Below are positions 14,124 to 14,433 of a stretch of 14,433 bases of DNA, piece by piece. The notes beneath the pieces are model-generated. The model saw only the letters and a program-made list of their open reading frames with translations. It ran no database searches and was not told where the DNA came from. The first letter of the stretch is position 1. Every line of letters starts with the position of its first letter. Both the position numbers and the translations under genes were made by a program. Source of the stretch: Treponema sp. (GTDB taxonomy: Bacteria; Spirochaetota; Spirochaetia; Treponematales; Breznakiellaceae); assembly GCA_031277045.1 (NCBI GenBank), contig JAISLX010000123.1, positions 1-14,433 on the forward strand, given 5' to 3'.

Positions 14124-14255
14124 GATTCCGCTGCGAGATGCGGCACTCTCCAGCGAGAGATGCGCTACTCATGCCAGAGAGATACGGCACACTCCGGCAC
14201 GAGATACGGTATTCATGCCTGAGAGATGCGGGAGTCTCCGGAGAGAGATGCGACA
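14124..14255. repeat. Six contiguous degenerate 22-bp tandem repeats
   Basis: Six units of exactly 22 bases start at 14124, 14146, 14168, 14190, 14212 and 14234. Each has the shape (N)TC(T/A)(C/T)CC... followed by the conserved core GAGAT(G/A)CG and a final A; units 2-6 are close and unit 1 is more diverged. The first half of a unit can fold back on the second (e.g. CTCTC...GAGAG in unit 2). There are no spacers, so it is not CRISPR, and 22 is not a multiple of three, which argues against a protein repeat. Confidence 0.8.
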
Positions 14256-14288
14256 TAAAATCCTGAACATTTCTCGGAAAAATATGGG

Positions 14289-14317
14289 TTGACAAAGATA
14301 TTGATTTATCGAATAAT
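14289..14317 (+). promoter_or_regulatory. Strong sigma70-type promoter
   Basis: A consensus TTGACA (14289-14294) is followed by 17 bases and AATAAT (14312-14317, one mismatch to TATAAT). This is the best promoter match noticed in the window. The perfect inverted repeat TTATCGAA (14306-14313) / TTCGATAA (14325-14332) straddles the -10 and start point, as an operator would. The next feature downstream is structured RNA, not a gene. Confidence 0.75.
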
Positions 14318-14404
14318 GGACTTGTTCGATAACCCGGTTGGTTATCTCACAAGTCTCCCAAAAAACACGGATTTTGCCGAAAATCCGTGTTTTTTGTTGT
14401 TTTT
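14318..14404 (+). ncRNA. Candidate small RNA or leader: two-tier hairpin plus terminator
   Basis: Downstream of the promoter, GACTTGT (14319-14325) pairs with ACAAGTC (14349-14355), and inside it GATAACC (14328-14334) pairs with GGTTATC (14340-14346) around a CGGTT loop. A symmetric TC/TC internal loop separates the two 7-bp stems. The terminator hairpin follows at once. No start codon with an SD lies in between. The predicted transcript is ~70-85 nt. If transcription begins near 14324 the outer stem would be partly lost, so the palindrome may instead act in DNA. A leader for a gene to the right of the window is equally possible. Confidence 0.45.
14360..14404 (+). terminator. Strong rho-independent terminator, potentially bidirectional
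   Basis: CACGGATTTT-gccg-AAAATCCGTG (14366-14389) is a perfect stem extended by flanking A/T pairs to ~16 bp. It is followed by TTTTTGTTGTTTTT on the plus strand and preceded by A6, which is T6 on the minus strand. It could close both the candidate short transcript and the response-regulator operon. Confidence 0.8.
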
Positions 14405-14433
14405 AAGCGGTTGTTGTTCAGAAACTGAAGTTT

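Noticed and set aside
14124..14255. CRISPR array
   Set aside because: Units are contiguous, degenerate and without spacers, and no cas genes are present.
14080..14295. 71-codon minus-strand frame through the 22-bp repeats
   Set aside because: The 22-bp unit is out of step with codons, the peptide repeats are not in register, and no SD was seen. Not annotated as a gene.

Overview
The window most likely comes from a treponeme-like spirochaete, perhaps one from an animal or termite gut. This rests on recognising the families, since no search was possible. The pointers are: murG, cvpA, a HolB-like gene and an AtoS/AtoC-type two-component pair in one coupled cluster (I recall a similar murG-atoS-atoC neighbourhood in Treponema pallidum); an XRE-cupin regulator beside an AMP-forming acyl-CoA synthetase; a YGGGKFVAVG-type repeat protein; an Rpn/PD-(D/E)XK protein; and a remnant of hydF, the [FeFe]-hydrogenase maturase of fermentative and acetogenic anaerobes. 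Most of the window is GC-rich, but the first ~330 bases are clearly AT-rich.

Positions 1-4560 look like a decaying accessory region. From left to right they hold: a secreted-protein gene on the minus strand, broken by two one-base losses in A-tracts and running off the left edge; a small Nfu Fe-S scaffold gene; a degraded C-terminal piece of hydF; a fragment of a repeat (beta-propeller-like) protein whose 5' end is made by a 106-bp nested inverted-repeat element; a lipoprotein gene with a long, hairpin-rich leader and an (AG)9 tract at its putative promoter; and an intact Rpn-family gene.

Positions 4635-8180 are metabolic and envelope genes. A MACS-type acyl-CoA synthetase (minus strand) lies downstream of its probable XRE-cupin regulator, with hairpins and a candidate internal promoter between them. 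The regulator is divergent from a DUF4097-type envelope protein. The divergent intergenic region holds two copies of CCGGT-T-ACCGG 103 bp apart, the best visible operator candidate.

Positions 8374-14009 are one plus-strand operon: murG, cvpA, holB (delta-prime), a soluble PAS histidine kinase and an NtrC-class sigma54 activator. Each junction overlaps by 4-19 bp, so cell-wall synthesis, DNA replication and a sigma54 signalling pair are translationally coupled.

The right-hand 420 bases have no convincing gene but are strongly structured: six contiguous degenerate 22-bp repeats, then a near-consensus sigma70 promoter, a two-tier hairpin and a strong bidirectional terminator. Together the last three look like a short untranslated transcript unit (small RNA or leader). 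This is the most interesting unexplained part of the window.
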